A DNA stretch of 22,576 nt from Deltaproteobacteria bacterium (lineage in GTDB: Bacteria; Myxococcota; UBA796; SXON01): positions 1-22,576 of the forward strand of contig CANKNP010000031.1 in the NCBI GenBank assembly GCA_947483545.1. The letters are read 5' to 3'. A model generated the notes under the pieces. That model worked only from the letters and a program-made list of their open reading frames with translations, ran no database searches and was not told where the DNA came from. Positions 1-7,793 of this stretch are shown in pieces (positions within the stretch are counted from its first letter, which is position 1; each line of letters opens with the position of its first letter). The position numbers and the translations under genes were made by a program.

Positions 1-520
1 CTCGCGGGGTTCGGGAGAGCACGACCGCGCCCACGACCACGCCGTCGGAGCGGACCGGGCGGGCGACGAACACCCGGACGTTGGACCGGCGGCTCGCGCT
101 CGAGAGCGGTTGGGTGCGACTGTTGTCGGTCGGTCGGGGGCGGGTGGCGAGCCCCGCCGCGCCCGCGAGCGCCGTCTGCACCTCGCCATCGTCGGAGATG
201 TCGTCACCGACACCATCTCCGGAGCTGGCGACCACCACGCCGGCGTCGTCCACGACCCGAAACCCGGCGAGGGTCGATTGTTTCGCGGCGACGAGCAGGC
301 GGGTGGTGGGGTCGGAGATGCCCGCGATGGAGCGGGGATCTTTGGCGTGGCGAAGCTCGGACGCGATGTGCAGCGCCAGGAGCGACGCCTGGTGGTCGAG
401 ATCCTCGCGGGTCTGCTCCTCCAGATCCTTGGCCAGGGCACCGGTCCCGTAGAGCGTGACCAGCGGCAGGGTGAGCACCGCGAGGTGGGAGATCAAGAGC
501 CACCGGCGCAGGGTGAGCAC
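1..520 (-). CDS. Sensor histidine kinase, N-terminal part (runs off left edge)
   Basis: This reading frame on the minus strand stays open from a GTG at 520 to the window edge, giving about 173 residues. A basic start (LTLRRW) is followed by one hydrophobic helix at residues 7-27. Next comes an extracytoplasmic sensor-like region with the alternating hydrophobic pattern of a PAS/Cache-type fold (GFRVVDDAGVVVASSG, then VFVARPV, then GVVVGAVVLSR). The second helix, HAMP and kinase core would lie outside the window. It begins directly after the response regulator stop at 540, so the two form a regulator-kinase operon. A TTG at 538 is an alternative start, nearer the regulator stop. The histidine-kinase call rests on operon position and topology, because no H-box is visible here. 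The stimulus is unknown. Confidence 0.72.
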   Translation of the reverse strand, partial: MLTLRRWLLISHLAVLTLPLVTLYGTGALAKDLEEQTREDLDHQASLLALHIASELRHAKDPRSIAGISDPTTRLLVAAKQSTLAGFRVVDDAGVVVASSGDGVGDDISDDGEVQTALAGAAGLATRPRPTDNSRTQPLSSASRRSNVRVFVARPVRSDGVVVGAVVLSRTPR

Positions 521-539
521 GGGAAGGGGAAGGTTCAAT

Positions 540-1217
540 CTAGGCCTTTCGAAGGCGATAACCCAATCCGTGAACGGTCTCGATGGGATCCAAATCAAAG
601 GCGCGGAAGTGCGCGCGAATGCGGCGGACGTGCGAATCCAGGGTGCGATCGGACAGGTGATAGTTTTCGCCGTACGCCAAATCGGTCAGCTCATCGCGCG
701 TGTACACTTTTCCGGGCCGACCCAACAGCGCCTTCAGGATCGCAAACTCGGTGACGGTAAACGCGAGCTCGGTGTCGTCCACGCGGATGCGGTGCTCGAC
801 GGGATCGAGCCGGATTCGGCCCAGCGCGAGTTCGGGGGAGGGCGGGGCGGCGGCCTCGGGAGGTGCGGCCCGGCGCAGGACGGCGCGCACGCGGGCCACC
901 AACTCGCGGGGGGAGAAGGGCTTCGTCAGGTAATCGTCCGCGCCCAACTCAAGGCCGAGCACGCGGTCAAACTCCTCGTCGCGTGACGACAGGAAGACGA
1001 TGGGCACCCGGGAGCGCATCCGAATCTGTCGGCAGGCCTCGATCCCATCCATCTCGGGCATCACGATGTCGAGCACCACGAGGTCTACGTCCGCGAAGCC
1101 GGCGACAGCGCCGCGTCCGTCGGAGACCTCGCGGACGTCGAAGCCCGCGCGCTGCAACGCGAAGACGACGACCTCGCGGAGGTGGGGATCGTCGTCGGCG
1201 ACAAGGATGCGGGGCAT
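540..1217 (-). CDS. OmpR/PhoB-family two-component response regulator
   Basis: The product has 225 residues and is a complete two-domain regulator. The receiver domain (about 1-118) has the acidic pocket D8-D9-D10, the phospho-acceptor D50 in VVLDIVMPEMDG, a Ser pair near residue 77 and the conserved lysine K99 in YLTKPF. The C-terminal winged helix (about 130-225) has the family pattern FTVTEFAILKALL, then VYTRDEL, SDRTLDSHVRRIR and the terminal VHGLGYRL. It should bind DNA as a phosphorylation-dependent dimer. I chose the ATG at 1217, which starts MPRILVADDD; the frame is open further upstream, but that stretch is antisense to thiO. The partner kinase follows immediately. The regulon cannot be told from sequence. 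There is resemblance to CreB-like regulators, but not enough for a symbol. Confidence 0.95.
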   Translation of the reverse strand: MPRILVADDDPHLREVVVFALQRAGFDVREVSDGRGAVAGFADVDLVVLDIVMPEMDGIEACRQIRMRSRVPIVFLSSRDEEFDRVLGLELGADDYLTKPFSPRELVARVRAVLRRAAPPEAAAPPSPELALGRIRLDPVEHRIRVDDTELAFTVTEFAILKALLGRPGKVYTRDELTDLAYGENYHLSDRTLDSHVRRIRAHFRAFDLDPIETVHGLGYRLRKA

Positions 1218-1239
1218 GGGGGAATGTAGCGCGCCAAGC

Positions 1240-2229
1240 TCAACGAGCTTCGATACCCCCGCCCTCAAAACGCCCCGGCGCCAGCTCCTCCGGCAACGCC
1301 ACCCCCTCGAGCAACGCTGCCGCCATCGCCATCGCGGTGAACGGGGCCAGCAGGATGCCGTTTCGGTGATGCCCGGACGCGATCCAGAGGTCGCCGTACT
1401 TGCCGAGCAGCGGGAGCCCATCCGGCGTGCCGGGGCGGAAACCCGACCACGCATCCAGCAGCTCGGCATCTGCGAGATCGGGGCACAACGTTCGGGCAAC
1501 GCGCCACATCGCGGCGATGCCGTCCGGCGTGACGCCGCGCTCGAACCCGACCTCTTCCATCGTCGCGCCAACCAGCACGCGGCCATCGGCGCGAGGCACG
1601 AGGTACCCGCCGGCGCCGTACACCACGGTCCGCGGTCCCAGACCTCGCGGCCGAAGGGCGATGACCTGTCCACGCACCGGGCGGACCGGGATGCTCGCCA
1701 GCCCCGGCACCCGCGCGGTCCACGCTCCGGCGCAGATGACCGCGGTGCCATCCACCCAGCCGACCCCATCGACCCGGGCACGGTCCGCGCGAACCTCGAC
1801 CACCTCGCCTCGCACGAAGCGCACCCCGGCTGCCACCGCCGCCCCCTGGACGGCCGGCATCAGGTCCTTCGGGTCGACCCAGCCTTCGCCCTCGACGATC
1901 CAGTCCCCGTCTACCTCACACGCACCTGGCGGCCCCTTCTCGCCGACCACGCGCACCCCCGTCAGGTGGATGTCCACGCGGGTGCCCGAGGCGTCGGAGA
2001 CGGCGGCCACCCACGTGGGGTAGGTCGCGAGGCTTTGCTTGCCGAGCAGGAGCGCTCCGCCATGGGCCCACGCCTCCACCGTCGGCGCGAGGATCCCCGC
2101 GGCAGCGGTGGATGCCTCTGCGCCCGGGACGCCCCGCTCGACCAGGACCACGTCCGCGCCTCGTCGCGCCAGCTCCCACCCGAGCGCGCAGCCGTGGAGC
2201 CCCGCGCCGACCAGGACAAACCGACTCAT
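1240..2229 (-). CDS. thiO: Glycine oxidase ThiO-like FAD-dependent oxidoreductase
   Basis: The 329-residue product is a DAO-type flavoenzyme. The FAD Rossmann motif lies at the N-terminus (G8-x-G10-x-x-G13, closing with acidic E31). Further marks are STAAAGILAP near residue 40, PVRGQ, the GATMEEVGFE stretch followed by T, and the late GHHRNGILLAP loop that closes on flavin. These are ThiO hallmarks: oxidation of glycine to iminoacetate for the thiazole half of thiamine. Length is normal for ThiO (about 330-370). The ATG at 2229 overlaps the stop of the upstream phosphatase gene as ATGA, implying translational coupling. No thiS, thiG or thiC is present in the window, so the pathway assignment rests on the protein alone. 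Another small-amino-acid oxidase of the family is the main alternative. Confidence 0.85.
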   Translation of the reverse strand: MSRFVLVGAGLHGCALGWELARRGADVVLVERGVPGAEASTAAAGILAPTVEAWAHGGALLLGKQSLATYPTWVAAVSDASGTRVDIHLTGVRVVGEKGPPGACEVDGDWIVEGEGWVDPKDLMPAVQGAAVAAGVRFVRGEVVEVRADRARVDGVGWVDGTAVICAGAWTARVPGLASIPVRPVRGQVIALRPRGLGPRTVVYGAGGYLVPRADGRVLVGATMEEVGFERGVTPDGIAAMWRVARTLCPDLADAELLDAWSGFRPGTPDGLPLLGKYGDLWIASGHHRNGILLAPFTAMAMAAALLEGVALPEELAPGRFEGGGIEAR

Positions 2230-3122
2230 TTCGCCGCCAGCACCCCGTGCCGCAAGCCCCGGTCACTCACCCGCAGGGCTTGCCGCCTGACCTGCTCCAG
2301 CACCCGCAAGAGGATCGTGGACCCGGCGAGCAGCGTGTCGGCCCGGCCGGGACTCACGGCGACGAGCGCCTTCCGCTCCTCTGGGCTCGCGGCCAGGAGC
2401 CGGTCAATCCACTTTCGAAGCGCCGCGACCGACAGCGTGCCGCCGTGGACCTTCGCAGCGTCATACGTGGAGAGTCCCAGCTCCAGCGCCATCAGCGTCG
2501 TCGCCGTGCCCGCGACCGCCACCACGGCCTTCGGGATGCTCGGCACCGCCAGGGTCGCGATCGTCGCGTCTACATGGGCGCGAAGCTTCGCGTAGTCGCT
2601 GGCCGAGACCGCGCCGTACCCCAGGAACTGCTCTGTCAACCGCACGGTGCCGACCTCCAAAGAGACCGCGCTGCGGATCTGTCGGCCTTCCCCCGCGATC
2701 ACCTCGGTCGAACCCCCGCCGGGATCAATCACCATGGTCGTCCCCGCTGGCAAGTCCATGCCGACGACGCTCCCCAGCCAGGTGAACCGCGCTTCCTCCT
2801 CGCCGGAGATGACCTGCACGCGCAGGCCGGTCTTCTTCTGGACCTCCGCGTAGAAAGAGGGGGCGTTCATCGCGCGGCGCGAGGCGGAGGTGGCGACCGC
2901 GTGGACCTCCGCGGGGGCGACGCCCATCTCCCTCGCCTTGCAGGCGTAGGTCACGAGCACCGCCATCGCCGCCTCCATCCGGTCGGGTCGAAACAGCCCG
3001 CGTTCGGGGCCCATTCCTTTGCCGAGCCCGACCACGTTTTGGATGTCAGCCATGGTAGCCCCAGCATCGTCCTGGACCAGCAAGAGGAGGGAGTTGGAGC
3101 CGATGTCGATAGACGCGCGCAT
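2226..3122 (-). CDS. Ppx/GppA-family phosphatase (exopolyphosphatase or pppGpp hydrolase)
   Basis: The product has 298 residues, the length of the short two-lobed Ppx/GppA core without the C-terminal HD-like domain of E. coli Ppx. It carries the sugar-kinase/actin-like phosphate loops: IDIGSNS at 5-11, ATSASRRAMN near 77-86, the SGEEEAR segment at 106-112 that holds the family's catalytic glutamate, and IDPGGGS at 132-138. A later VAVAGTATTL matches the adenosine-site motif. I chose the ATG at 3122 because it immediately precedes the first phosphate loop; the longer open frame upstream is antisense to the kinase gene. Sequence alone cannot decide between polyphosphate and pppGpp as substrate. 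The stop overlaps thiO by ATGA. The gene is divergent from the Ser/Thr kinase gene, with a 123-bp shared intergenic region. Confidence 0.9.
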   Translation of the reverse strand: MRASIDIGSNSLLLLVQDDAGATMADIQNVVGLGKGMGPERGLFRPDRMEAAMAVLVTYACKAREMGVAPAEVHAVATSASRRAMNAPSFYAEVQKKTGLRVQVISGEEEARFTWLGSVVGMDLPAGTTMVIDPGGGSTEVIAGEGRQIRSAVSLEVGTVRLTEQFLGYGAVSASDYAKLRAHVDATIATLAVPSIPKAVVAVAGTATTLMALELGLSTYDAAKVHGGTLSVAALRKWIDRLLAASPEERKALVAVSPGRADTLLAGSTILLRVLEQVRRQALRVSDRGLRHGVLAAK

Positions 3123-3245
3123 CCGGCGGGGTAACCGGCCGCCGCCGCGGGGGTGTCCGCGACCCCGCAGCGTGCTATCCTTCCCGCGTCGTTGCGCTGG
3201 CGTTGGCGCGGAGACCGCCTGCCTTTCCGCTGATCCCGAGGAGAA
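3123..3245. promoter_or_regulatory. Divergent intergenic region between ppx-like gene and kinase gene
   Basis: These 123 bp must hold the promoters for both directions. On the plus strand a weak -10-like TATCCT lies at 3176-3181, with no convincing -35. A purine-rich ribosome binding site (GAGGAG, about 3237-3243) sits just before the kinase ATG. The GC-rich stretch 3136-3150 has no clear operator symmetry. Confidence 0.35.
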
Positions 3246-4967
3246 ATGGAGTCCCGCCGCCGCTTTCGATTCATCAAGGAGATTGCCGCCGGCGGCTTTG
3301 GCAAGGTGTACCTTGCCGAAATGAAGTCGGGCGACAACTTCTCGACGATCGTGGCCGTAAAGGTCCTCCACGGCAAGTGGGTCGGGAACGACGAGATCGT
3401 GATGCGGTCCCGGGATGAGGCGCGGCTCCTTGGAAAGCTGCGCCACCGCAACATCGTCCGCGTGGAAGACCTCACGGCGATCACCGGGCAGTGCGCCATC
3501 GTGATGGAGTACCTCCAAGGGGTGGATCTCAAGACCATCACGAACTATCTCAAGGAAAATGGGCGCATCTTTCCCCGACAGTCGGCGTTTGAGGTCATCG
3601 CGCAGATGGCCATCGCGCTGGACGCCGCCTACAACACGGTGCCCCTGCAAGGCGGCACCCCGCTCCAGGTCATCCATCGCGACATCAAGCCCTCGAACGC
3701 CATGGTGACCATCGAAGGCGACGTGAAGGTGCTCGACTTCGGCACGGCGCGGGCCAGCTTCGAGGAGCGCGAGGCCAAAACGCAGGCGCTGGCCTTCGGG
3801 AGCGCGGCGTACATGAGCCCTGAGCGGCTGATGGGCGAAGATGACACGACCTCGGCCGATATTTTCAGCCTTGGCGTCACCCTCTACGAGCTGCTGACGC
3901 TGGACTCGTTCGGCAAGATCCAGATTCGACCCGAGAAGTTCGAACAAACCCTCAAAGACAGGATCGCGGGGATCGATCTCTCCCAGATGGGGGACGTCCA
4001 CGCCGGTCAGGTGCGGGAGTGCCTCGCCGCGATGCTGGCCTACGAGCAGGTGCAGCGCCCGACGGCTTCGCAAGTGAACGACATCATGGACGAGCTGGCG
4101 GAGAAGACCCGCGATGGCGGGCTCAAGCGCTTCGCCAAGGACTGCGTCAAGCTCGTATATGAGGCGCATGAGCCGCCCCAGGATCCGGACGATCCGCTTG
4201 TGGGGCACACGATCGTCGAGGAGCGCTCGGGGTTCACCGGGACCGAGATCGACTCGACCTGGGAGGACAGCGTGGTGCCCGTGCCGTCGAACGGTGCGTC
4301 GGGCCCGATCGACATGCCGAAGAGCCGCCCCGACACCGCGTTTGCGCCCAAGGTCCCGTTCGGCATCGCCACCGTGAACCCGTCGGCGACCGCCGCCCGC
4401 CCGGTGGACGACGGCCGGCCCAAGACCGTGCCGATGCAGCGCGAACCGTTGCTCTCGCCGACCAAGACGTTTGACACCTTCGATGAGCCGGCCGCCGCAG
4501 AGGCGCCTCCGAAGGGCGGCGGCAGCGGGATCCTGAAGATCGTGATCGCGCTCGCGGTGCTCGGGTTCCTTGGGGTCGTCGTGGTGGGTGGGGGCCTGCT
4601 GATCCTCAACGGGACGGGCACGGCGGCCACGAACGGGCCGACAGACCCGCCGAAGGCCAACCTCCCGTCCGGCACGGTGGATCCGGACTGGGCGGCCAAC
4701 GCCGATGGCAAGGGCGGGGTGCTGTTGTCCATCCCCGAGAAGGCGGTCGAGGTCACGATCAACAACGCGACGACCTTCAAGAGTGAGTGGGACGGATCAG
4801 GCTTTCTGCGCCTGCGCGACCGCGACGGCGGCACGTACCGGACCAAAGTGAAGCTCGCGGCCGGCGATCGGACCGTGCGGGCAGACTTTGCGGTCGAACC
4901 TGGCAAGACGTGTATGTTCAAGCTCGACGTGGGAGGCGGCACATGGCAGCAGGGCGAGTGTCGATGA
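3246..4967 (+). CDS. Transmembrane Hanks-type serine/threonine protein kinase
   Basis: The product has 573 residues. The kinase domain (about 7-285) is complete: a glycine loop at 13-21 (its first glycine is alanine), ATP-binding K39 in VAVK, E58 in helix C, the catalytic loop HRDIKPSN with D146 and N151, D164 in DFGTA, and YMSPERL for the APE motif. A Pro/Thr/Ser-rich cytoplasmic linker follows, then one transmembrane helix at about 430-453. An extracytoplasmic tail of about 120 residues has beta-rich segments (VEVTINNATTF, then TVRADFAVEPGKTCMFKLDVGGG), which look PEGA-like. The ATG at 3246 has a good GAGGAG site. The ATGA overlap with the next gene couples the kinase to an exported repeat protein. 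The kinase is probably active. Its substrate is unknown; the overlapping gene's product is the obvious partner to test. Confidence 0.96.
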   Translation: MESRRRFRFIKEIAAGGFGKVYLAEMKSGDNFSTIVAVKVLHGKWVGNDEIVMRSRDEARLLGKLRHRNIVRVEDLTAITGQCAIVMEYLQGVDLKTITNYLKENGRIFPRQSAFEVIAQMAIALDAAYNTVPLQGGTPLQVIHRDIKPSNAMVTIEGDVKVLDFGTARASFEEREAKTQALAFGSAAYMSPERLMGEDDTTSADIFSLGVTLYELLTLDSFGKIQIRPEKFEQTLKDRIAGIDLSQMGDVHAGQVRECLAAMLAYEQVQRPTASQVNDIMDELAEKTRDGGLKRFAKDCVKLVYEAHEPPQDPDDPLVGHTIVEERSGFTGTEIDSTWEDSVVPVPSNGASGPIDMPKSRPDTAFAPKVPFGIATVNPSATAARPVDDGRPKTVPMQREPLLSPTKTFDTFDEPAAAEAPPKGGGSGILKIVIALAVLGFLGVVVVGGGLLILNGTGTAATNGPTDPPKANLPSGTVDPDWAANADGKGGVLLSIPEKAVEVTINNATTFKSEWDGSGFLRLRDRDGGTYRTKVKLAAGDRTVRADFAVEPGKTCMFKLDVGGGTWQQGECR

Positions 4968-6832
4968 AGCAGCCCGCGCGCTTTGGCGTCGTGGCGATGA
5001 TCGCGGCGACCTTCGCGAGCCCGGCCTGGGCGGAGGACGCCACGTTCGCGAGCATGCTTGAAGCCGCGAAGGGGAAGATCCTCGCCAAGGACTACCGCGG
5101 CGCCGAGAAGGCCCTCGACGAAGCGAAGCTGCTCGCCCCGCAGAGCGCGACGTTGATCCAGAGCGGCGACCTGTCGCGACTCCTGTTCTACCGCGGCGTC
5201 GCGGAGTGGTACGGTGGGGACCGCGACAAGGGGGCGTTGGACGCCTGGCGTGCCGCAGCCGTGCTCAACCCCGACTATCAGCCCGATGCCAGCGTGCTGC
5301 CGGAATCCGAGGCGCAGGACGCGTTCTACGCCGTGAGCAGCGAGGTGAAGGGCTATGCCGAGAGCCCGCTCAACGTGCCCGAGGACACGGGCGATGCGAC
5401 GCTGTTCATCGACGGCACCCGGAAGGAGCCCGGCGAGGCGGTCCACGTCGGCGAGCACTTTGTGCAGGTTCGATGCGGCGAGGGCAACGTGGTGGGGAGC
5501 TGGTACACCTACGGGGTGGCGCCGCCCGACTACCTCGTGCTGTGTACAGGCGGGGCCTACCCCGGCGTGAAGGTCAAGGTCGTCAAGACGGACACCAAGA
5601 CGGAGAGCAAGGCGGAGGCCAAGGCGAGGGCGGCGGCGGAAGCGGCCGCCGCGCTCGCAGCGGAAAAGGTGGTCGCCGAGGCGCGGGCCAAGGCAGACGC
5701 GGAGGCCGCCGCGAAGATCGCAGCGGAGAAGGCGGCGGCGGACGCTGCGAAGGTCGCCGTCGACAAGGCGGCGGCCGACGCAGCGAAGGTGGTGGCGGAC
5801 AAGGCCGCAGCGGAAGCCGCCAAGGTCGCGGCGGAAGCTGCGAAGGTCGCGGCGGACAAAGCCGCGGCCGATGCGGCGAAGGTCGCGGCGGAGAAGGCAG
5901 CGGCAGACGCTGCGAAGGTCGCGGCAGACAAAGCCGCGGCCGATGCGGCGAAGGTGGCGGCCGACAAGGCGTCCGTCGAGGCCGCGAAAGTGGCGGCAGC
6001 GGCAGACGCTGCGAAGGTCGCGGCAGACAAAGCCGCCGCGAGCGCGATGAAGGCGGCAGCGGACAAGGCGGCGGCGGACGCTGCGAAGGTCGCGGCCGAC
6101 AAGGCAGCGGCGGACGCAGCCAAGGTCGCCGCCGACAAGGCGACGGCAGAGGCGGCCAAGGTCGCAGCGGACAAGGCGGCCGAGGATGCGGCGAAGGTCG
6201 CGGCGGAGAAGGCGGCAGCCGAAGCTGCCAAGGGGGCAGCCGACAAGGCAGCGGCGGAGGCTGCCAAGCTGGCAGCGGACAAGGCCGCGGCGGAGGCCGC
6301 GAAGGTAGCGGCCGAGAAGGCAGCGAACGAGGCGGCGCAGAGCGCTTTGGACAAGGCCAACGCGGCCGTGGCAGCGAAGCTCGCCGCGGACAAGGCAGCG
6401 GCGGACCAGGAAGCCGCGGACAAGCTGGCCGCCGAGAAGTCAGCGAACGCCGCGCTCGCCGCAGAGGAGAAGGCCGCGGAGAAGGCTGCCGCGCGCCAGA
6501 CGCGGGAGCTGAAGGGCGGGGACAAGGGCAGCAGCACGGTCAGCTACGTGCTGATGGGCGGGGGGGGCGCGCTGGTGGCTTCTGGGCTCGCAGTGAACTT
6601 CGCGGTGGTGAACAGCGCTTGGGCGGATGGTCAGGCGGCCAAGGACGACCCCAGCTCAGTTACGCCTGCAGAAGCGCAGGATATCCAGGCCAAGTTCAAC
6701 GGCGGCAAGGTTGGGACGATCGTGCTCTGCACCGCCGGGCTGGTGTCGGTGGGCACGGGGGTGGTGCTCGGCCCGCTCCAGACGATGTTGACCCTCTCCC
6801 CCACGGGGATCGGGCTTCACGGGGTCTGGTGA
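4964..6832 (+). CDS. Exported PEGA-like protein with TolA-like Ala/Lys/Asp repeat helix
   Basis: The product has 622 residues. The chosen ATG at 4964 overlaps the kinase stop (ATGA) and begins a clear signal peptide (MKQPARFGVVAMIAATFASPAWA, cut before EDA). Residues 25-110 resemble a TPR-type helical region (DYRGAEKALDEAKLLAP). About 140-190 is PEGA-like (ATLFIDG, then GEHFVQVRCGEG). About 200-520 is extremely Ala-rich. Its core is about 19 copies of a 12-residue unit, consensus DKAAADAAKVAA, predicted as one long charged helix like the TolA stalk. Two hydrophobic segments (about 526-551 and 585-607) follow, and the chain ends with an aromatic residue. It probably spans or bridges envelope layers. 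The final 16 bp overlap the convergent gene. I do not recognise a named family for the full architecture. Confidence 0.85.
   Translation: MKQPARFGVVAMIAATFASPAWAEDATFASMLEAAKGKILAKDYRGAEKALDEAKLLAPQSATLIQSGDLSRLLFYRGVAEWYGGDRDKGALDAWRAAAVLNPDYQPDASVLPESEAQDAFYAVSSEVKGYAESPLNVPEDTGDATLFIDGTRKEPGEAVHVGEHFVQVRCGEGNVVGSWYTYGVAPPDYLVLCTGGAYPGVKVKVVKTDTKTESKAEAKARAAAEAAAALAAEKVVAEARAKADAEAAAKIAAEKAAADAAKVAVDKAAADAAKVVADKAAAEAAKVAAEAAKVAADKAAADAAKVAAEKAAADAAKVAADKAAADAAKVAADKASVEAAKVAAAADAAKVAADKAAASAMKAAADKAAADAAKVAADKAAADAAKVAADKATAEAAKVAADKAAEDAAKVAAEKAAAEAAKGAADKAAAEAAKLAADKAAAEAAKVAAEKAANEAAQSALDKANAAVAAKLAADKAAADQEAADKLAAEKSANAALAAEEKAAEKAAARQTRELKGGDKGSSTVSYVLMGGGGALVASGLAVNFAVVNSAWADGQAAKDDPSSVTPAEAQDIQAKFNGGKVGTIVLCTAGLVSVGTGVVLGPLQTMLTLSPTGIGLHGVW
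5723..6350 (+). repeat. In-frame 36-bp tandem repeat encoding the Ala-rich helix
   Basis: About 19 imperfect 36-bp units encode the 12-residue consensus DKAAADAAKVAA. D/E alternate at the first position, and several units have drifted (for example DKASVEAAKVAA). Two units are short, EAAKVAA near 5833 and AADAAKVAA near 6000, and look like unit-internal deletions. Nucleotide conservation between units is high, so copy number could change by recombination. The repeat also keeps the antisense and other frames open, which creates spurious long reading frames. Confidence 0.85.
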
Positions 6833-7773
6833 GCGTCCAGGCGGGTCAACATGGGGGCGCGGAGCGCCGTCCCTGAAGACCAACCCTCGCCGCGGGCGTT
6901 CCACCCGTCGTTCGCCCAGACGCGATCGACGGCGCGCAGCGTGAGGAGCGGGACCGGCCCCCACGCTGCGGGGGCGTTGGGGGGCAGCGGCACGGCATAG
7001 GCGCCACTACGGGCGAACAGCACGTCGGTCCGGCGGAAGCTGGTTGGAAAGCTCGCAGAAGCGGCGACGACGACACCCCAGGGCTGCAGCGCCCGGGTCA
7101 CGGCAGTCAGGTCGGCAACGGCGTGCTCGAGCGGGTCACCAAACGCGGGCAGTTTGGCCACGAGCAGCGGCACCGACAGGTCTGAGAAGGGGCCGGCGAA
7201 CACCAGGGCTGCACCGTCTCCGACCGGCCAGGCGTCCGTCTCTCCGCAGAGGGCGAGCCCGCTGCGGGCCCACACCGACGTGCCTCCGGGCACGGCGAGC
7301 AGCTCTCCCCCCGCCGCCTCCAGCGCGGACACAAGGTCCAGCTGGGCGTCAAAAAAGACCACCACGTCCGCCATGTCCGTCAGCGTGCGAGCCGTACCGG
7401 CATCATCCGCGCCGGTCCACTGCGCCAGGATCCAGGAGTCCGGGGCGTCGCTGTCCGCCGCGCACTGGGTCACATCGTCGATCCACGCCGGCACGTCTCC
7501 GCTGGCGCCCCACGACAGCTCGATGGGCGGCACCCCCCGCGCCAGGAGCAAGAACGAGGCGGTCCCGATCGCCGCAGCGATCCCCTCCGGCCAACGGCCT
7601 GCGGTGAAGCACAGGTGGACGACGCAAACGCCGATCACGGCGGGTGCCGGCTCGGAGAACAGCACCAGCGCGGTGAAGGGGGTCGCCTCTCGGAGCAGCC
7701 CGATCACCACGCCGCCGCACACCCCCAGGAGCACCAGGAGAGGCGGCACCGCGATGCGGAGGCCCGAGGACAT
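6817..7773 (-). CDS. Membrane protein with degenerate EEP-like domain
   Basis: The product has 318 residues. Residues 1-80 hold about three hydrophobic helices (AVPPLLVLLGVCGGVVIGLL, then a second near 40-57 and a third near 64-78). The remaining 230 residues follow the strand order of the endonuclease/exonuclease/phosphatase fold: DVVVFFDAQ, then WGVVVAASASFP where active enzymes have GDFN, then RAVDRVWANDGWN like the IDYI segment, and a final GTALRAPM where active enzymes have SDH-P. All expected catalytic Glu, Asp, Asn and His residues are replaced, so if the fold call is right it is not an active nuclease or phosphatase. It lies 20 nt after the NTPase-TPR gene on the same strand and overlaps its convergent neighbour by 16 bp. 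The fold is inference; presence of a gene is well supported by its membrane profile and codon pattern. Confidence 0.7.
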   Translation of the reverse strand: MSSGLRIAVPPLLVLLGVCGGVVIGLLREATPFTALVLFSEPAPAVIGVCVVHLCFTAGRWPEGIAAAIGTASFLLLARGVPPIELSWGASGDVPAWIDDVTQCAADSDAPDSWILAQWTGADDAGTARTLTDMADVVVFFDAQLDLVSALEAAGGELLAVPGGTSVWARSGLALCGETDAWPVGDGAALVFAGPFSDLSVPLLVAKLPAFGDPLEHAVADLTAVTRALQPWGVVVAASASFPTSFRRTDVLFARSGAYAVPLPPNAPAAWGPVPLLTLRAVDRVWANDGWNARGEGWSSGTALRAPMLTRLDAHQTP

Positions 7774-7793
7774 CGGTTGCGGCCCCCGATCGC

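Noticed and set aside
1218..1781. Upstream extension of the response regulator frame to 1781
   Set aside because: It overlaps thiO in another frame, and the receiver domain starts exactly at the internal ATG at 1217.
5557..6537. Long antisense frame encoding Ala/Ser-rich repeats (326 residues)
   Set aside because: It is the reverse complement of the 36-bp coding repeat, which keeps several frames open. The sense frame has a signal peptide, folded flanking domains and operon coupling.
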